Origin: Strigamia acuminata
Lineage: Eukaryota; Arthropoda; Chilopoda; Geophilomorpha; Linotaeniidae
DNA: 64,000 nt
Direction: 5' to 3'
Assembly (NCBI GenBank): GCA_949358305.1
Contig: OX442319.1
Coordinates: 7,068,001-7,132,000, forward strand
A program made the position numbers and the translations under genes. Below the pieces are notes generated by a model, which worked only from the letters and a program-made list of their open reading frames with translations, did no database searches and was not told where the DNA came from. This document shows, one piece after another, positions 59,809-64,000 of the stretch (its first letter is position 1; each line of letters opens with the position of its first letter).

Positions 59809-61166
59809 TGTTGCTAGCAACATAAAGGAAAGCTGCTAAACGTCTTAAAAATTAGTCATCTGGAATTATTAAAAAGGGTTTTTAATATTTATCTTAGATT
59901 GGGAATTTAATTAGACACTTATTTGAATATAAGTCTTCTTTGAGTTAGTTTGAGTGAATTTCTCAGTACTGGTTGATCTGACCGGATAAATCTGGGAAGA
60001 AAAGAGTTCTTACATTAGTTATTTATCCACTTAGAATTTATTTTCTATCTTGTTTACCTGTGTTATGCATGTTTTGATGTTTCCAAGTGTTTTCCTGTTT
60101 CCAGTCCACTACTGTCAATGTAGTGACAAGGTGTAATGATGCTCTCAGACAGCAAAAGGGTACTAGAATGAGAAATGTATGTTATTATCAGTTTTAAGCT
60201 GTTTCAATCAATTTCTGTTTGTTTTCTGTATATTACTAACCAATTAAGCGTTTTGTTAACTTAGATTGTGTGTAGCCTGTCTAGTGAGCTAATTTCAAGC
60301 CTTTCTATCTTCCTGCAAGTGATCTCTGTTTACATTGTCGGCCATTACTGTGGGAGTGGTCTACTTGTATCTGTAAAGAGAGGAGAAAATGTTTAATCCC
60401 AAAGAGTTTTTGTGGGTTCTGATTAATAATTAATCAGTTAATTATTATGCAATGTAAAAGTGTTAAGTTTAAGATTTATCTGTGTTGATTTATAACTTAA
60501 CTTCTGCACTTACTGTAAAGTTGCCAGCTCATTGGTCTAAAATGTCTTTACTTATTCTTTTCTCTATTTTATGAGTTGTTCAGTGTGTTTTAGAGTGAAT
60601 AATTTAGTTCTCAACGAGCATTGTGGTTAGAGACTGTTGTTAATGTATACTTTTGCATTTAATGTCAAATACTTGCTGTTAGGCTTATGTGTTTTCAACT
60701 ATTAACTTCTACGGTAGTTTTGTTGTGCCAGCAGTACTTATTTCTCTTTACAAGCACTTAGAGACCTCTGTAACTTTAAGTGCAAGTGTCCTTATACAAT
60801 GTGGAGATAGTTACACTTGTTGTTTCTTATTATTGTTAAAGTGTGACTTCTTTGTAATATCCTCGTGATTCAATTGTAGTAGTCTTGTTAAGAATTTAGA
60901 GAATAAAATGGTTGCTTTTTATTTCTCTCCAAGTCTCATTTCTCTATACAACCAGAAAGCAATGTGCAGTGAGTAGAAAAATCCTCCTTCCTCCTCCTTG
61001 AACTCACCAGTGGCAGATCAACAGGTGAAGCAGCAAGTTCAATTCCAGTGTTTGCATTTCTTCAAGTCTTTGGCCAACTTCTGTGTATCAATTTTAGCCA
61101 AGCAGCAGTCAAGTATTGCCGCCCCTCCTTCTGGCCTGGTTGTCGCCTGCGACCTTGCCAGAAACA
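59809..61166 (+). repeat. LTR C, first copy (~1,358 bp)
   Basis: It begins TGTTGCTAGCAA, one base different from the LTR A/B start, and ends CCAGAAACA two bases before the primer site. The first TGT could also be target sequence. It shares blocks with LTR B (CCTGTTTCCAGT-CACT) and has AATAAA at 60902-60907. It differs from the second copy at about 30 places by eye, roughly 2%. Confidence 0.82.
60902..60907 (+). promoter_or_regulatory. AATAAA polyadenylation signal in LTR C
   Basis: AATAAA about 260 bp before the LTR end, matched by 62980-62985 in the second copy. It is conserved between copies and placed as in LTR A. Confidence 0.45.
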
Positions 61167-61169
61167 ATT

Positions 61170-61180
61170 TGGTACCGTGA
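61170..61180 (+). promoter_or_regulatory. Primer-binding site core of element C, first copy
   Basis: TGGTACCGTGA, three bases after the LTR end. It is identical to element B's core and to 63248-63258. Confidence 0.7.
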
Positions 61181-61305
61181 ACCAAGGATTTCTTCCAGTT
61201 ATCTCAGTGGACCTTCATGTGTGCTGCAAAATTCATCAGTGGGTTTTGTTCTCAAGCTGTGCAAAGCTTTTATGTGTAAAGTGCCATTGAAGCTGTGCCA
61301 CTACA

Positions 61306-61500
61306 GTGAAGTGTATGCTCTCGTCAGCCTTTCACAGGCAAAAAAGTGGGTTTTTCAAGTTGGATTCTCAAATTGTCAAGATGGTCAAGATGTTTTTCAA
61401 CTTGGATCAAGCAAGGCTTCGAGAGTACGAGCGATCCTGCACGACAATCAATTCCAAACACAACGCAATGTACATCCTACAAGAAGATTTGAAGAAATAA
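61306..61500 (+). CDS. Short leader frame, 64 codons, possible 5' exon (doubtful)
   Basis: A lysine-rich frame that stays open in both element C copies, with four residue changes between them. Its end covers the 17-nt block shared with element B. It is unlike a full gag and is followed by stops. A longer frame overlaps it (61116-61577) and changes slightly less between copies, so the true reading, if any, is not settled. Confidence 0.22.
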   Translation: MKCMLSSAFHRQKSGFFKLDSQIVKMVKMFFNLDQARLREYERSCTTINSKHNAMYILQEDLKK

Positions 61501-61887
61501 TTATTAAGAATTATTATTTAAATAGAATAATATCCGAATTTGCTGCTGTAATTATTTCAAAAAGAGTTTTTGATTAGAAACTGGTGTAGTTGGGGGGAGA
61601 AGAAGTTTAAGTCTTAACCATTTGATAAAATTCTCGATTCCAGTTTGTGGAATTTAGAGAATATCCAGTGAATTAGTGAATAATACTAAGCTTTAGTGTT
61701 GGTATCCCAATTTAAAACGAGTATCTAGTCAGAAACTCAATTGTGAAAATAAGAGAATTGTCAATTACCTTTAATTATTGAATTTTGGGGGTTAATTTGC
61801 CAATCCTGTTAACATCCCGTGTGTTTCAATCCTGTTAACAGCTTGTGGATATCCATCCCGTTTTTGTGTGTTCAGTAAATCCTAGAG

Positions 61888-63244
61888 TGTTGCTAGCAAC
61901 ATAAAGGAAAGTTGCTAAACGTCTTAAAAATTAGTCATCTGGAATTATTAAAAAGGGTTTTTAATATTTATCTTAGATTGGGAATTTAATTAGGCACTTA
62001 TCTGAATATAAGTCTTCTTTGAGTTAGTTTGAGTGAATTTCTCAGTACTGGTTGATCTGACCGGATAAATCTGGGAAGAAAAGAGTTTTACATTAGTTAT
62101 TTTTCCACTTAGAATTTATTTTCTATCTTGTTTACCTGTGTTATACATGTTTTGATGTTTCCAAGTGTTTTCCTGTTTCCAGTCCACTACTGTCAATGTA
62201 GTGACAAGGTGTAGTGATGCTTTCAGACAGCAAAAGTGTACTAGAATGAGAAATGTATGTTATTATCAGTTTTAAGCTGTTTCAATCAATTTCTGTGAGT
62301 TTTCTGTATATTACTAACCAATTAAGCGTTTTGTTAACTTAGATTGTGTGTAGCCTGTCTAGTGAGCTAATTTCAAGCCTTTTTATCCTCCTGCAAGTGA
62401 TCTTTGTTTACATTGTCGGCCATTACTGTGGGAGTGGTCTACTTGTATCTGTAAAGAGAGGAGATAATGTTTAATCCCAAAGAGTTTTTGTGGGTTCTGA
62501 TTAATAATTAATCACTTAATTATTATGCAATGTAAAAGTGTTAAGTTTGAGATTTATCTGTGTTGATTTATAACTTAACTTCTGCACTTACTGTAAAGTT
62601 GCCAGCTCATTGGTCTAAAATGTCTTTACTTATTCTTTTCTCTATTTTATGAGTTGTTCAGTGTGTTTTAGAGTGAATAATTTAGTTCTCAATGAGCATT
62701 GTGTTTAGAGACTGTTGTTAATGTATACTTTTGCATTTAATGCCAAATACTTGCTGTTCGGCTTATGTGTTTTCAACTATTAACTTCTACGGTAGTTTTG
62801 TTGTGCCAGCAGTACTTATTTCTCTTTACAAGCACTTAGAGACCTCTGTAACTTTAAGTGCAAGTGTCCTTATACAATGTGGAGATAGTTACACTTGTTG
62901 TTTCTTATTATTGTTAAAGTGTGACTTCTTTGTAAAATCCTCGTGATTCAATTGTAGTAGTGTTGTTAAGAATTTAGAGAATAAAATGGTTGCTTTTTAT
63001 TTCTCTCCAAGTCTCATTTCTCTATACAACCAGAAAGCAATGTGCAGTGAGTAGAAAAATCCTCCTTCCTCCTCCTTGAACTCACCAGTGGCAGATCATC
63101 ATGTGAAGCAGCAAGTTCAAGTCCAGTGTTTGCATTTCTTCAAGTCTTTGGCCAACTTCTGTTTATCAATTTGTGCCAAGCAGCAGTCAAGTATTGCCGC
63201 CCCTCCTTCTGGCCTGGTTGTCGCCTGCGACCTTGCCAGAAACA
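61888..63244 (+). repeat. LTR C, second copy (~1,357 bp)
   Basis: Same borders as the first copy (TGTTGC start, CCAGAAACA end). About 2% diverged from it by eye, so the two are not the paired LTRs of one fresh insertion. Confidence 0.82.
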
Positions 63245-64000
63245 ATTTGGTACCGTGAACCAAGGATTTCTTCCAGTTATCTCAGTGGACCTTCATGTGT
63301 GCTGCAAAATTCATCAGTGGGTTTTGTTCTCAAGCTGTGCAAAGCTTTTATGTGTAAAGTGCCATTGAAGCTGTGCCACTACAGTGAAGTGTATGCTCTC
63401 GTCCGCCTTTCACAGGCAAAAAAGTGGGTTTTTCAAGTTGGATTCTCAAATTGTCAAGATGGTCAAGAGGTTTTTCAACTTGGATCAAGCAAAGCTTCGA
63501 GAGTACGAGCGATCCTGCACGACAATCAAACCCAAACACAACGCAATGTACATCCTACAAGAAGATTTGAAGAAATAATTATTAAGAATTATTATTTAAA
63601 TAGAATAATATCCGAATTTGCTGCTGTAATTATTTCAAAAAGAGTTTTTGATTAGAAACTGGTGTAGTTGGGGGGAGAAGAAGTTTAAGTCTTAACAGTT
63701 TGAATAAATTCTCGATTCCAGTTTGTGGAATTTAGAGAATATCCAGTGAATTAGTGAATAATACCAAGCTTTAGTGTTGGTATCCCAATTTTAAAACGAG
63801 TATCTAGTCAGAAACTCAATTGTGAAAATAAGAGAATTGTCAATTACCTTTAATTATTGAATTTTGGGGGTTAATTTGCCAATCCTTTTAACATCTCGTG
63901 TGTTTCAATCCTGTTAACAGCTTGTGGATATCCATCCTGTTTTTGTGTGTTCAGTAAATCCTAGAGTGTAAAAGAATTAGACAAATTCTTGTTAACCAAT
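63245..64000 (+). other. Leader of element C, second copy, runs off the window
   Basis: It matches the first leader to CCTAGAGTGT near 63970 and then continues with new sequence. The primer core is at 63248-63258 and the 17-nt block at 63533-63549. A 64-codon frame at 63384-63578 corresponds to the one in the first copy. Any gag-pol would begin further right. Confidence 0.7.

Larger units (their letters stand above)
61167..61887 (+). other. Leader of element C, first copy, interrupted
   Basis: Non-coding apart from short frames. It has the primer core at 61170-61180 and the 17-nt block CAAACACAACGCAATGT at 61455-61471, also found in element B's leader. An AT-rich stretch follows from 61495. 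It stops at CCTAGAG where the second LTR starts. Confidence 0.7.
59809..64000 (+). mobile_element. Element C: LTR-leader-LTR-leader, BEL/Pao-related, incomplete
   Basis: Two ~2,079 bp copies follow one another: LTR (59809-61166), leader (61167-61887), LTR (61888-63244), leader (63245-64000 and beyond). Each leader carries the primer core TGGTACCGTGA. The first leader is cut at CCTAGAG by the second LTR, whereas in the second copy CCTAGAGTGT runs on into AAAAGAATTAG. This fits a second element of the same family inserted into the leader of the first. A tandem duplication with its joint at the LTR start is the alternative. The 3' parts lie outside the window. Confidence 0.75.

Noticed and set aside
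61116-61577. 153-codon frame overlapping LTR C and its leader
   Set aside because: It starts inside the LTR and runs through the primer site; open in both copies but with no domain, so not called as a gene.

Overview
This window looks like repeat-rich, probably heterochromatic DNA from an animal, most likely an invertebrate. The only complete gene is the gag-pol of a BEL/Pao LTR retrotransposon, a group found only in animals. The rest is a large satellite array and related LTR elements. I cannot name the species; an arthropod is a guess. No cellular protein-coding gene, tRNA or rRNA was recognised.

Layout. (1) 1-6328: the 3' part of a plus-strand LTR element ('element A'). It has about 5.1 kb of non-coding internal sequence, including a 41-42 bp hairpin-forming tandem array at 922-1200, and then a 1,200 bp LTR at 5129-6328 that abuts satellite DNA. 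(2) 6329-49189: about 300 head-to-tail copies of a ~140 bp satellite in at least three subtypes (140, 146-148 and 139 bp), built into multi-kb higher-order duplications. At least two recent duplication joints are visible as chimeric units. (3) 49190-58406: a complete 9,217 bp BEL/Pao element ('element B') on the minus strand. It has two 1,572 bp LTRs with no difference seen by eye, a 4 bp target duplication (GTGC), an intact 1,758-aa gag-pol and no env. (4) 58407-59808: the satellite resumes in the very unit that element B split. (5) 59809-64000: a third related plus-strand element ('element C') laid out LTR, leader, LTR, leader. The second copy appears to be nested in the leader of the first, and the rest lies beyond the window.

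How it fits together. All three elements belong to one lineage. A and B share an almost identical LTR start and polypurine-tract region; B and C share an 11-nt primer-binding core (TGGTACCGTGA) and a 17-nt leader block; all LTRs begin TGTTGC. Element B encodes every enzyme needed for its own reverse transcription and integration. A shows no coding sequence in this window and C shows only a short leader; their matching ends suggest, but do not prove, that a B-like element could move them. All three entered the satellite within one 24 bp stretch of its ~140 bp unit.

Limits. All similarity was judged by eye, without alignments or database searches. Block boundaries inside the satellite are approximate, and an array this long could contain assembly errors.
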